Source: Desulfobulbaceae bacterium UBA5173 (GTDB lineage: Bacteria > Desulfobacterota > Desulfobulbia > Desulfobulbales > Desulfobulbaceae). From it: a stretch of 32,072 nt of DNA. How positions within the stretch are numbered: position 1 is the first letter of the stretch; each line of letters starts with the position of its first letter. Made by a program: the position numbers and the translations under genes. The notes under the pieces are model-generated. The model made no database searches. It saw nothing but the letters and a program-made list of their open reading frames with translations, and was not told the DNA's origin. This document shows, one piece after another, positions 8,691 to 18,470 of the stretch. Where the stretch lies: NCBI GenBank assembly GCA_002413355.1, contig DHWV01000010.1, positions 1-32,072 of the forward strand, given 5' to 3'.

Positions 8691-11600
8691 ATGAACAACA
8701 ATCGCGCCTTGCTCATCCGCTACGCTGTGATGGCGACAGTCTTGGTTGGACTGGTCCTGCTGGGAGGGCTGTTTGTTGTCTATAACAGCCACCGGCAGCA
8801 TCAGGAGCAGGATATCAAAATTTACCGCTATTCGCTGGCGCAGGAGGCTGAGGCACTCCGCCAGACGTATTATCAGCTTGTCAGCATCTCCAATCTGTTG
8901 GTCAAGAACCCGGTCGTCATCAACTCGCTCGACCGGCATTTGAATGGAGAGGAGGCAACGGAAGTTGCTTCGCAAATGGTCGAACGGAATCTGGAGGCAA
9001 TAGCCGCGATTGAGAATGTTTCCTCTGTCTTTTTGGTCAGTTTGGACGGCATTTGTCTGCATTCGAGCCGCAAAGATCGAGTGGGGAAAAACTACGGCGA
9101 GAGCGATTACGTCCGCAATGCCCTGAAAACCGGCAGCGATCTGTCCAGCAGCGGCTTTTATGCAATGATGGCTGTGGCTTCCGGGCGCACAAGCCTGTAT
9201 TACGCTCAAGCGATCAAAAACGGCAGTTTGCGGATTGGCGTGGCTGTGATCGAAATCCGGCCGAATTTTTTCCATCTCCATTCGTTTACCGTCCCCTTCA
9301 CGGACGAAACGCCGCAGCCCACGGATGTCCGCATCGGCCTCAGCACGGACGGCAACATTTTGCTCAACACGGCGGAAAGCTCGCTGGTCTCGCTCACGCC
9401 GGAGGGACTGCCGCCGCAGGCTACCATTCAGTCCTTAAATTTTCTTGGCTATAACAAAGAGGAACTTGGCTCCTCCGGTCTGCTTCGGCTAAAAAATGCT
9501 GACAGCCGTGAATATTATATTTTTTCTCAGCCTGTTGTCGGCAGAAGTTTGGCTCTGATTCATGTCATCAGCCAGAGCTGGTTCCACGAAAACTATCATC
9601 CTGCTTCGTCCAATTATTTCGGTTACCTGGCCATGCTGGGCATAATGCTGCTGATCATGCTGGCCCTGCTCTCGATGGTCAACCGGCGGCATCGGCAGAT
9701 GCTGCTGGCCGCCGAAACGTTGAAAAACGAAGCCGAGCGGCGGACTGTCGAAAAAGAAAAATATGAAGCCATCATCAATCGCAACCCGCAGGGCTTCTGG
9801 TTGAATGATTTTGCTTCTGGCGTGATTCTGGAGGTCAATCAGAGCCTCTGCCGCCTACTGGATTTGGATGCAAGCGAAATCATCGGCCACAGCCCGGATG
9901 AATTCCTGTTTCGGCACGAAGAGAGCGGTAGAGCGACACATCAAGTGACCGACACAGCGGCCTATGAGGGCAGACTGCGGCTGCGCGGCCGCGCAGCCGC
10001 AGATGTCTTGGTCAATTCCTCGTGCATTGTGGTGCCGGGCAGCGGCGAAAAAATCTGTTTTTCTTTCTTCGCCGACATCTCCGAACGGAAGAAGGAGCAG
10101 GAGCAGCTCTTTCTTTTCTCCCAAGCGGTGGAGCAGAGCACCAGCGCGATTGTCATCACGGACCGCCAAGCCAAAATTGTCTATGTCAATCCGGCGTTCA
10201 GCGAGCTGACCGGCTGGAGCCGTGAGGAAATCTGCGGCACCGATCCCGGAATTCTCACCGGCGAAGAGACCTACACCGCCGCAGGTCAGGAAATCTGGCG
10301 GCAGATCAGCAGCGGCGGCACATGGAAGGGTGTTCTTCAGGGCTGGAAAAAGGACGGCAGCCAGTATTGGGAAGGACAGACTATCTGCCCGTTGTATGAC
10401 AAAACAGGCCGGATCAGTTATTATCTGGCGATCAAAAACGACATCACCCAGCGTCTGGATCTGGAACAGAAGTTCAAGGCCCAGCTGACCAAGCTGGAGC
10501 TGATGGTTGACCATGCGGCCATTGGCATTGCGCATATGGTGGAGCCACGCTGCGTTTGGGCCAGCCGGACAGCGTTCGAGATGTTCGGCTATGATGTCAA
10601 TGACGACATCACCTCCCTGTCTGTCGGCATTCTCTATGAAAACGAGGAGGCGCACCAGGAAGTGCTCCAGCACTCCCTGCTCGCATTCGCCCAAGACCAG
10701 GTTTATCATGATGACCGGCAGCTCCGGCGCAAGGACGGCAGTCTGTTCTGGTGCTCGCTGACCGGCAAGATTATTGATCCAGAAATGCCGGATCAGGGTG
10801 CTGTTTGGCTGATCAAAGATATCAGCCGCCAGAAAGAGGAGGAGCACCAGCTCCAGATAGCCAAGGAGCGGGCCGAGCAGGCCAATCAAGCTAAGAACGA
10901 TTTTCTCGCCAGCATCAGCCACGAGCTACGCACACCGATGAATGCCATTATCGGCATGAACCGCATGGTGCTAGGTAGTGGCTTGCTGAACGAAGAGCAC
11001 AGACACAATCTCAGCAAAGCAAAAAACGCGGCTGATTTCCTTCTGGGCCTAATTGACGACCTCCTTGATTTTTCGCGGATTGAAGCAGGCAGGCTCAGAC
11101 TGGCCGCTGCTCCCTTCGTGCTGGAGGAGGCGGTGCATGGGGCAGTGCAGACCATCCGCTATCCGGCGGAGGAGAAGGGACTGCGCCTCCGCTGGGAGAT
11201 TGCGCCAGAGGTGCCGCGCTTTGTCACAGGAGATGCGTTGCGTTTGCGGCAGATTCTTGTTAATCTGCTCAAGAACAGCATAAAATTCAGTGAACAGGGT
11301 GAAATCTTCGTCCGGGCGGCCTTGGAGGAGCGGCGGGAGGGACAAGTACTGCTGATTTTTACGGTCAGCGATCAGGGCATCGGCATTCCGCAGGATAAGC
11401 TGAACGAAATTTTTGAACGCTTTGTCAAAGTTGATTTTGACACCATGCGGGAAGGAATAGGCCTCGGTTTAACCATTTGCAGCCAGCTCTGCACCTTGAT
11501 GGGCGGCAGAATCAGTGTGCAGAGCGAGCTGGGCAAGGGCAGTGTCTTCACCTTCACAGCTTGGTTTGACGAGGTGACTGAAGAAGAAGAGGCAAAGCTG

Positions 11601-12491
11601 AACCCTACGGACACAGAGCTGGATCGACTGCGGATTTTGGTGGTGGATGACAACGAAGTTAATCGTTTTGTGGCTAGGGCCAGGCTCCAGCAGGACGGCC
11701 ATGAGGTCGCTGAGGCCAAGAACGGCGAAGAGGCATTGAAGCTCGTGCTGGCACAGGAATTCGATGCAGTGCTGATGGACGTGCAAATGCCGGTCATGGA
11801 CGGTCTGACCGTGACCAAAATCATTCGAGGCTGCGAGCGGGAGGACTGCTGCATGAACACGCTGAAGATGCCGGGCGAACTCTGCGAGACATTGCGCACA
11901 CAGCTCAAAGGCAGGCACCTGCCGATAGTGGCCCTGACAGCGAACAACTTCAACGAGCAGTGCTGCCGTGAGGCAGGCATGGATGCCTACACGCTCAAGC
12001 CTTTCAACATTGAGGATACGTACCGGGCATTCCGGCAATGCTGCCTGCGGAAAAAAAAGCGGCTGCTGCCAATGGCGAGTGACTGCAACTGCATAACGGA
12101 ACAAGCACAGGCCGAGGAGGCTGCGATGACGGACACGGAAGAGCAAAAATACAGTGGTCTGGCGGCAAAGGTTGCCGAACATCTCAGAACGATATATGGT
12201 TTGGATTCGGAGCAGGTCGAGCAGATGGTGCAGATATCCGCCAGCTCCATCGGCGAGACCTTGACTGAGGCCAAAAAGCTGCTGGCCGCAGGCGATTTGG
12301 CTGCTCTTTCTGCCTTAGGTCACAAGGCCAAAGGAGTGCTGCTCGGCATCGGCCTCAATGAGGAGGCGGAATTTGCCCGCCAGATTGAGCTGAAGGGCAA
12401 ATCGGGCGAGGAAACGGACTATGCGGGCCTGCTGAAGCGGCTCGAAGAGGGGTTGAGTTCCCTGCTGATTCTGAACGGCGGAGCTTGTTGA
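8691..12491 (+). CDS. Membrane hybrid sensor histidine kinase (Cache-PAS3-HisKA-HATPase-REC-HPt)
   Basis: This 1266-aa kinase has nearly the same plan as the one at 2922-6794. TM1 is at about 8-30, and a dCache-type periplasmic sensor spans 33-305 with DctB-like YVRNALKTG and SGRTSLYYAQ stretches. TM2 is at about 309-330. Three PAS domains follow (about 358-470, 476-590 and 599-720). HisKA has ISHELRTPMNAIIG with His744. The HATPase domain (838-957) has DQGIGI and GIGLGL, REC (981-1113) has Asp1030, and HPt carries His1211 in GHKAKG. No HAMP is visible after TM2. REC has the same long insertion as the other kinase: Asp1030 to Thr1083 is 53 residues. The start at 8691 lacks a Shine-Dalgarno. 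Three receiver proteins follow within short gaps and are the likely phosphorelay partners. Confidence 0.9.
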   Translation: MNNNRALLIRYAVMATVLVGLVLLGGLFVVYNSHRQHQEQDIKIYRYSLAQEAEALRQTYYQLVSISNLLVKNPVVINSLDRHLNGEEATEVASQMVERNLEAIAAIENVSSVFLVSLDGICLHSSRKDRVGKNYGESDYVRNALKTGSDLSSSGFYAMMAVASGRTSLYYAQAIKNGSLRIGVAVIEIRPNFFHLHSFTVPFTDETPQPTDVRIGLSTDGNILLNTAESSLVSLTPEGLPPQATIQSLNFLGYNKEELGSSGLLRLKNADSREYYIFSQPVVGRSLALIHVISQSWFHENYHPASSNYFGYLAMLGIMLLIMLALLSMVNRRHRQMLLAAETLKNEAERRTVEKEKYEAIINRNPQGFWLNDFASGVILEVNQSLCRLLDLDASEIIGHSPDEFLFRHEESGRATHQVTDTAAYEGRLRLRGRAAADVLVNSSCIVVPGSGEKICFSFFADISERKKEQEQLFLFSQAVEQSTSAIVITDRQAKIVYVNPAFSELTGWSREEICGTDPGILTGEETYTAAGQEIWRQISSGGTWKGVLQGWKKDGSQYWEGQTICPLYDKTGRISYYLAIKNDITQRLDLEQKFKAQLTKLELMVDHAAIGIAHMVEPRCVWASRTAFEMFGYDVNDDITSLSVGILYENEEAHQEVLQHSLLAFAQDQVYHDDRQLRRKDGSLFWCSLTGKIIDPEMPDQGAVWLIKDISRQKEEEHQLQIAKERAEQANQAKNDFLASISHELRTPMNAIIGMNRMVLGSGLLNEEHRHNLSKAKNAADFLLGLIDDLLDFSRIEAGRLRLAAAPFVLEEAVHGAVQTIRYPAEEKGLRLRWEIAPEVPRFVTGDALRLRQILVNLLKNSIKFSEQGEIFVRAALEERREGQVLLIFTVSDQGIGIPQDKLNEIFERFVKVDFDTMREGIGLGLTICSQLCTLMGGRISVQSELGKGSVFTFTAWFDEVTEEEEAKLNPTDTELDRLRILVVDDNEVNRFVARARLQQDGHEVAEAKNGEEALKLVLAQEFDAVLMDVQMPVMDGLTVTKIIRGCEREDCCMNTLKMPGELCETLRTQLKGRHLPIVALTANNFNEQCCREAGMDAYTLKPFNIEDTYRAFRQCCLRKKKRLLPMASDCNCITEQAQAEEAAMTDTEEQKYSGLAAKVAEHLRTIYGLDSEQVEQMVQISASSIGETLTEAKKLLAAGDLAALSALGHKAKGVLLGIGLNEEAEFARQIELKGKSGEETDYAGLLKRLEEGLSSLLILNGGAC

Positions 12492-12501
12492 ACGGACGGC
12501 T

Positions 12502-13659
12502 ATGAAAGTGATCTTTTGCGAGGAGTGCGGCGGGCGAAATAACGTCAAGGATGAGCTGCTGGAGCAGATTGACAGTCAGCCAATTAGCTGCCAGTTCTGT
12601 GGCAATGTTATGTCGAAAGAAACCATCATTCCGCACAAATGTCCTGACAAAACGATCAACACACTGCATTATCATCTGCTTATCATTGATGATGACGTGT
12701 TTCATCTCCAGCTAATGAAGAAAACACTGGAGAAAGAATACACGGTCTCCATCGCCTCCACCGGCATTCACGGTTTGGACTTGGCAGCAGAGCGGCAGCC
12801 GGATTTGATTCTGCTTGATTTGAACATGCCGGGCATGGATGGCTACGAAGTCTGCAAGCGGCTGAAGGAGAATCCGGTCACCCGCAAGATCGCGGTCATT
12901 TTTGTCAGTGCGCGCGACCGCGAGGATGACGAATGCCGGGGCTTCAGCCTCGGCGCGGTGGACTATATCAGCAAGCCGATCAATCTCCAAATTCTCAACG
13001 CCCGGATCATGGCCCAGCTCAGGATCCGGCAGCTCTTGACGCAGCAGAAGCAGCAGGCTGAGAGCATGATCGAGTCCCTCCAGCAGAACAGCATGGAGGT
13101 CGAGAGCGAGCAGGAGCGGCTGCGGCGGGAGAATAGCGGTTTGATGGCCATCTTGGACAATCTGCCGGAAAAGGTGTTGGTTCAGGACATAAACCGCCGC
13201 ATCTCGTGGGCCAACCGGGCTGCTGCCGCAATGTGCGGCCTGCCGCTCTCGGAGATGACGGGCCGGAGCAGCGCGGAGATCATCAGCCGCAGCGGCGCGG
13301 CTTGCGACGAATGCCTACCTGGCTCGGCCCGTAAATTGCCACGGTTCATTCATCTGCCGCTTTTTGACGAGGACGGCGGGCCGGAGGGCGCAGCGCACAT
13401 CCTGCCGGAAGAACGCGAGCAACCTGTCCAGCTCTGTCAGGCGGCTGAGTCGGCCATCAACAGTTTTATTGATCAGAACCGCCAAGCGGTCAAAGAAAGC
13501 TTGGCCACTATCCTCTTCGGCATTGACGCAATCGGGAGTATGCTGCGGAATAACAAAGAATTTGAGACGATAGGCCGTCCGGTGATCAAAGCGGCGGAAC
13601 AGCTGGACCAGATGATCTGCTCGCTCTTGGATTTTGAGCGGCTGGGCAAAAACGACTGA
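12502..13659 (+). CDS. Zinc-ribbon / receiver protein with PAS-like segment and degenerate DHp-like tail
   Basis: This 385-aa soluble protein starts with a CxxC-CxxC zinc ribbon (Cys6, Cys9, Cys30, Cys33). A receiver domain follows at about 58-175: acidic IIDDD, phospho-Asp106 in LLDLNMPGMDG, Ser136 at the Thr87-equivalent site 30 residues on, and the lysine in SKPI. A coiled coil (about 180-212) leads to a short PAS-like stretch (LPEKVLVQDINRRISWANRA). The last ~65 residues resemble a histidine-kinase dimerisation hairpin, ending MICSLLDFERLG like the LINDILDFSKIEAG end of HisKA. There is no H-E/D-R phosphorylation box and no ATPase domain. It begins 10 nt after the hybrid kinase stop, so it is probably its receiver or scaffold. 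I know no named family with this order; each domain call except REC is tentative. Confidence 0.8.
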   Translation: MKVIFCEECGGRNNVKDELLEQIDSQPISCQFCGNVMSKETIIPHKCPDKTINTLHYHLLIIDDDVFHLQLMKKTLEKEYTVSIASTGIHGLDLAAERQPDLILLDLNMPGMDGYEVCKRLKENPVTRKIAVIFVSARDREDDECRGFSLGAVDYISKPINLQILNARIMAQLRIRQLLTQQKQQAESMIESLQQNSMEVESEQERLRRENSGLMAILDNLPEKVLVQDINRRISWANRAAAAMCGLPLSEMTGRSSAEIISRSGAACDECLPGSARKLPRFIHLPLFDEDGGPEGAAHILPEEREQPVQLCQAAESAINSFIDQNRQAVKESLATILFGIDAIGSMLRNNKEFETIGRPVIKAAEQLDQMICSLLDFERLGKND

Positions 13660-13695
13660 ATACGCCTTTTGACCAACTTTTTCGCAGCGTAAAAC

Positions 13696-14388
13696 ATGAA
13701 AAATGTGCTTATAGTGGATGACGATCTTGGTTTTCAGCGGTTGCTGGGAATCAGTCTCAAAAAATATCAGCAGGATTTTGAGATCATTCTTTCCAACAAC
13801 GGTGAGGAGGCCATTGGCGTGCTCAACCGTAAGCCGGTGGATCTGATCATCACCGACCTGCAGATGCCAAAAATTGATGGTCTGACGCTGCTGGCCTATA
13901 TCAACGACGCGTTTCCGAAAACGCCGTGCGTGATCATGACCGCCCATTCCACGCCGGATATTGAAAAGCAGTTTTCCCAGACCGGCCAGCTTCTGCTGAA
14001 AAAGCCCTTCACGATCAACAAACTGGTCGAGGCCATCCAGAACGCACTGACTCCTAAATCAGCGGACGGAATGCTGAAGGGGATTTCGGTGGCTAATTTT
14101 CTTCAGATGATCGCCTTGGAGCAGAAGACCTGCCTGCTGGAGATTACGGCCCCGAATCAGGACAAAGGTTTTTTTTATATCGAGCAGGGTGAAGTTTTTG
14201 ATGCGGCCTTTCAGGGCTTGGGCGGCGAGGAAGCGGCCTACGCCTTGATTGCTGTAGAAGGGGCCAGCATTCGTTTTACTAATATTCCTGCCAATAAAAA
14301 GGTGAAAAAACGCATTCAGTCCAGCCTGATGGGCCTGATCATGGAGGCCATGACCCGCAAGGATGAGAGCACCGTTGGCAACACCTGA
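13696..14388 (+). CDS. Response regulator with C-terminal PATAN/DUF4388 domain
   Basis: The first ~120 of 230 residues form a receiver domain: IVDDD near the N-terminus, phospho-Asp54 in TDLQMPKIDG, Thr in MTAHS, and the conserved lysine in LKKPF. The rest (about 127-225) has the DUF4388/PATAN pattern: an opening MLKGISVANFLQMIALEQKT, then GFFYIEQGEVFDAAF, then GEEAAYALI. PATAN domains occur in cyanobacterial PatA-type regulators and in many deltaproteobacterial motility or signalling proteins, where they are thought to mediate protein contacts. There is no DNA-binding domain. The gene sits between the zinc-ribbon receiver and a diguanylate cyclase, overlapping the latter by 26 nt, which fits a shared phosphorelay. 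Confidence 0.88.
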   Translation: MKNVLIVDDDLGFQRLLGISLKKYQQDFEIILSNNGEEAIGVLNRKPVDLIITDLQMPKIDGLTLLAYINDAFPKTPCVIMTAHSTPDIEKQFSQTGQLLLKKPFTINKLVEAIQNALTPKSADGMLKGISVANFLQMIALEQKTCLLEITAPNQDKGFFYIEQGEVFDAAFQGLGGEEAAYALIAVEGASIRFTNIPANKKVKKRIQSSLMGLIMEAMTRKDESTVGNT

Positions 14389-16086
14389 TCACGGCGCGGA
14401 GGAGGCACGCTCCTCGTATATCCTGATCGTTGATGACCGGCACAGCGACCTCCGCCTGCTGGAGGCTATCCTCAGAGGACACGGCTATCGTTCGCTGTCC
14501 CTCGCCAATCCCACCAAAGTGCTGGAGCAGTGTCGCTTCCGCCCGCCGGACATTATTCTGCTCGACATCAGCATGCCGGAGCTGGACGGGTTCCAAGTCT
14601 GCGCCCAGCTAAAAAACGATCCCTTGCTTGCTGACATTCCAGTGCTTTTTCTTACCGCCATGCGCGATGTAGCCAACCGCATTCGGGGCTTCAAGGCGGG
14701 CGGCGCGGATTTTCTCACCAAACCCTATGAGCCGTCCGAACTGATCGCCCGAGTTTCCACCCACATCAAGCTACGCAGAACGCAGCTGGAACTGGCCAGC
14801 CGCAATGAGCAGCTCAAAGAGAAAATTTGCGCTCTTGTTGAGAGCGAGGCCCGCACAGAGGCGGTGCTGAATAATGCGGGCGTGTGCATCGGCGTGCTGG
14901 ACTTGGATTGCGCCTACCAAAAAGTCAACGGCATGTATGCCCAAATTTTTGGCTACAGCCCGGAGGAGTTCAGCCGGATGCGGCTTTGGGACATCTTGCA
15001 CCCGGATTTTGCCGCTCAAGCCAGCGAAACGATGGCCCTGCTGCGCAGCGGCGAATTGGATCAGCACTATGCGGACAAGCAATTTGTGCGTAAGGACGGC
15101 ACCAGCTTTCCCGGCGGCCACTGGCTCAGTCCGCAGAGGGACAGTAACGGTCGGTGCAGCGGTTTTGTCTGTGTGATCAGCGATCTGACTGATCAAAAAG
15201 AGGCGGAATACAGGCTGAGGCTGGCGCACGCTGTTTTTGAGACCAGCTCCGAAGGGATGCTGATCACCGATGCCGACAACCGGATCATCATGGTCAATCC
15301 AGCCTTCACCGCCATCACCGGCTGGCAAAGTGGGGAAGTCATCGGCCGCAGGCCTTCATTTCAGCAGTCTGACCGGCATGATGAGCAGTTTTACCGCACC
15401 ATGCGGGAGGAGCTGCTCCGTAGCAACCGCTGGCAGGGTGAAATTTGGACCTGCCGCCGCAGCGGGGAAGTTTATCCGCAGTGGCTGTCGATTGCAGTTG
15501 TCCGCAGCAAGAGCGGCGGCATTGTCAATTATGTTGCCCTGTTCTCTGATATCAGCGATCGGAAAAAGGCTGAAGAAATCCTACGCTACCGAGCCATGCA
15601 CGACCCGCTGACTAATCTGCCGAATCGGGCTATGTTTGATGAACGGCTGCGCAGCGCATTGGCCCGCGCTCGCCGCAAGCAAAGTCTCGTCGCCTTGCTC
15701 TATCTTGATTTGGACAATTTCAAAGCGGTGAATGACAGCTTGGGCCATCTTGCCGGAGATCGCTTTCTTCGGCTTGTTGCTGAAAAAATGCGGGCCATTC
15801 TGCGCGTTGAGGACACTGCGGCCCGGATAGGCGGTGATGAATTTTGTATTATTCTTGAGGAAATTTGTTCAACTGCGCAAGCGGCTGTGATCGCGGAACG
15901 GATAATCAACGTCCTTGGTGCTCTTGACGGCCTTCCTGAGGGACAAGGGATGCGCACCAGCATCGGCATTGCAGTGTATCCTGAACACGGGGCGGACGCG
16001 GAAAGTTTGCTCAACTGCGCCGACAATGCCATGTACAGGGCCAAACGGCTGGGGAAAGGCCGCTGCTGTTTGGCTGAGGTGCAGGA

Positions 16087-16090
<4 letters not shown>
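14363..16090 (+). CDS. Response-regulator diguanylate cyclase (REC-PAS-PAS-GGDEF)
   Basis: This 575-aa cytoplasmic protein should make c-di-GMP from two GTP under phosphorelay control. The receiver domain (about 18-140) has IVDD, phospho-Asp68 in LLDISMPELDG and the TKPYEP lysine. A coiled linker leads to two PAS domains (about 165-285 and 288-412). The GGDEF domain starts at HDPLTNLPNR and has an intact active site GGDEF at 490-494. RVED at 481-484, five residues before it, is a canonical RxxD inhibitory site, so product feedback is expected. No EAL domain is present. ATG 14363 overlaps the previous gene by 26 nt; GGAGG at 14343-14347 is rather far, and TTG 14375 is an alternative. Its stop overlaps the waaF start by 4 nt. 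Confidence 0.92.
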
Positions 16091-17129
<1,039 letters not shown>

Positions 17130-17133
<4 letters not shown>

Positions 17134-18122
17134 AACGACAGGGAAAACATGTCGCCAAAGGTGATGATGCCCCGGATCAGCTCCTGATTTTTAGATTTTT
17201 CCACTGCATCACGGAAGTCGTCCAGCGGGAAGCGGTGCGAGATCATGTCCGAAACGATGATGGCTTCCTCCTTGATGAGCTGAAGGCACTTGCGAAAATC
17301 GGCAACAGTCGGAGCGCAGGTACCGGTGAGGGTGAGCTGCCGTTCGGCCAGCAGGGCTTTGTCCAACCCGGCATCGCTCTCCGGTGATGCGCTGAAAAGA
17401 TTGCACACCCCGCCCTGCGCAGTTAGCTGAAGACAGGCGGCTGTCAGCTCAGGCATGACAACGGAGATGATGACCACATCCGCGCCGCGTCCGCCGGTGA
17501 GCTGCATCACTTCATCGTGCAGATTGGCTTTGGTAGTGTTGATCAGATGCGTCGCGCCCATCTGCCCGGCCAGTGCCAAGCGGGCAGCATTTTTGTCCGC
17601 CACAAGCACCTTGCAGCCTGCCCATTTGACCGTTTTCAGGTGCATCAGACCCACTGAGCCGCCGCCGACAATCAGTACCGTCTGCCCTTCCTTGATCTGG
17701 TTAGCGCGGGCGGCGGCAAAGGTGCTGGCCAGCGGTTCGGCCATTACCGCGTCTTCAAAGGAAATTTCTTCGTCCAGTTTAATCAGTCCGCCTGCCCCGA
17801 CGATTTCTTTCGGAATACGCACAAATTCGGCGCAAGCCCCGTTCATTGTGCAGCCAAGAAGACTGCCGGAATACACCGCCACCGGATCTTCAGGAAAGAA
17901 GCCGCGCACGCCCGACCCGACCGCGCTGATTTCACCCGCCAGCTCTTGGCCGGGAATGAAAGGCAGCGGCGCGTGCAGTCCTTCGCCGAGCATCATGCGG
18001 ACGCTTTTGGAACAAATTCCAGCAGCCTTAGTTCGGATGACAACCTCGCCTGGCCCGGCGGACGGATCAGGATATTCTTCAATGCGGATGTCGTTTGCAG
18101 CATGAAGGACAGCAGCTTTCAT
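17130..18122 (-). CDS. Medium-chain dehydrogenase/reductase with depleted zinc sites
   Basis: This 330-aa protein has the MDR two-domain plan: a GroES-like N-terminal half and a Rossmann half with VLIVGGGSVGLMHLK. It most resembles zinc-dependent sorbitol/threonine-dehydrogenase-like members. The structural-zinc lobe with its four cysteines is missing: VAVYSGS runs straight into LLGCTMNGACAEFV. The usual catalytic GHE motif reads GQE (Gln59, Glu60), so one zinc ligand is replaced, although Cys37 is kept in GICSKS. It may bind zinc poorly or act as a zinc-free reductase; the substrate is unknown. The start at 18122 has only a weak GAGCGG upstream. It converges on waaF with overlapping stop codons, leaving no room for a terminator. 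Confidence 0.85.
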
Positions 18123-18272
18123 AATGGTTACCGCTCACAAGTGAAGATTGCAGCGCAGCTAAACCGCTGTGCCTTGCTTTCCGGGCTTTAGACCGGAAGT
18201 GCGGAAATCAGAAGGAGATTAACGGAAACCAGCCGAAATTTCAAGATACTATTTGACAGGAGCATGAGCTGG

Positions 18273-18314
18273 TAAAAAGAAAAGGCGTTTCAAGGCCAGC
18301 GGCCTGAAACGCCT
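18273..18314 (-). terminator. Rho-independent terminator of tRNA-His
   Basis: Read on the minus strand, AGGCGTTTCAGGCC pairs with GGCCTTGAAACGCCT around GCT, a 14-bp stem with one bulged base. It is followed by TTTTCTTTTT. It lies 12 bases past the tRNA-His CCA end. Confidence 0.88.
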
Positions 18315-18326
18315 GAACTGTCAGGC

Positions 18327-18404
18327 TGGGGTGAGCGATGGGATTTGAACCCACGACCGCCGAGGCCACAACCCGGTGCTGCCACCAGCTGAGCTACGCC
18401 CACC
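18327..18404 (-). tRNA. tRNA-His (anticodon GTG)
   Basis: The cloverleaf folds on the minus strand. The acceptor GTGGGCG pairs with CGCTCAC. The anticodon stem CCGGG/CTCGG (one G-T) holds the loop TTGTGGC, giving anticodon GTG. The T arm is GTGGG-TTCAAAT-CCCAT. The His-specific extra G at -1 (18404) faces C73, and the 3' CCA (18327-18329) is encoded. The D stem keeps three pairs (GCT/AGC) with a C-C mismatch at 13:22 and a slightly long D loop, which is mildly unusual. Strong promoter and terminator signals flank it, so it is a single-gene transcription unit. Confidence 0.95.
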
Positions 18405-18424
18405 ACCTAAAAAGCAGTGGCGCG

Positions 18425-18454
18425 ATTATACCCTTGCCAGCATGGTCTTGGCAA
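18425..18454 (-). promoter_or_regulatory. Sigma-70 promoter of tRNA-His
   Basis: On the minus strand, TTGCCA (18449-18454, 5 of 6) is followed after 18 bp by a perfect TATAAT (18425-18430). The first tRNA base lies 20 bp further on. A 7-bp inverted repeat, CTTGCCA / TGGCAAG (18433-18439 and 18449-18455), covers the -35 and most of the spacer. Confidence 0.8.
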
Positions 18455-18470
18455 GAAAAAAACACACTGC

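Noticed and set aside
18253..18258. Plus-strand TTGACA before the tRNA-His terminator
   Set aside because: No -10 lies at 16-18 bp (the sequence there is an A/G run), and it would point antisense into the tRNA.
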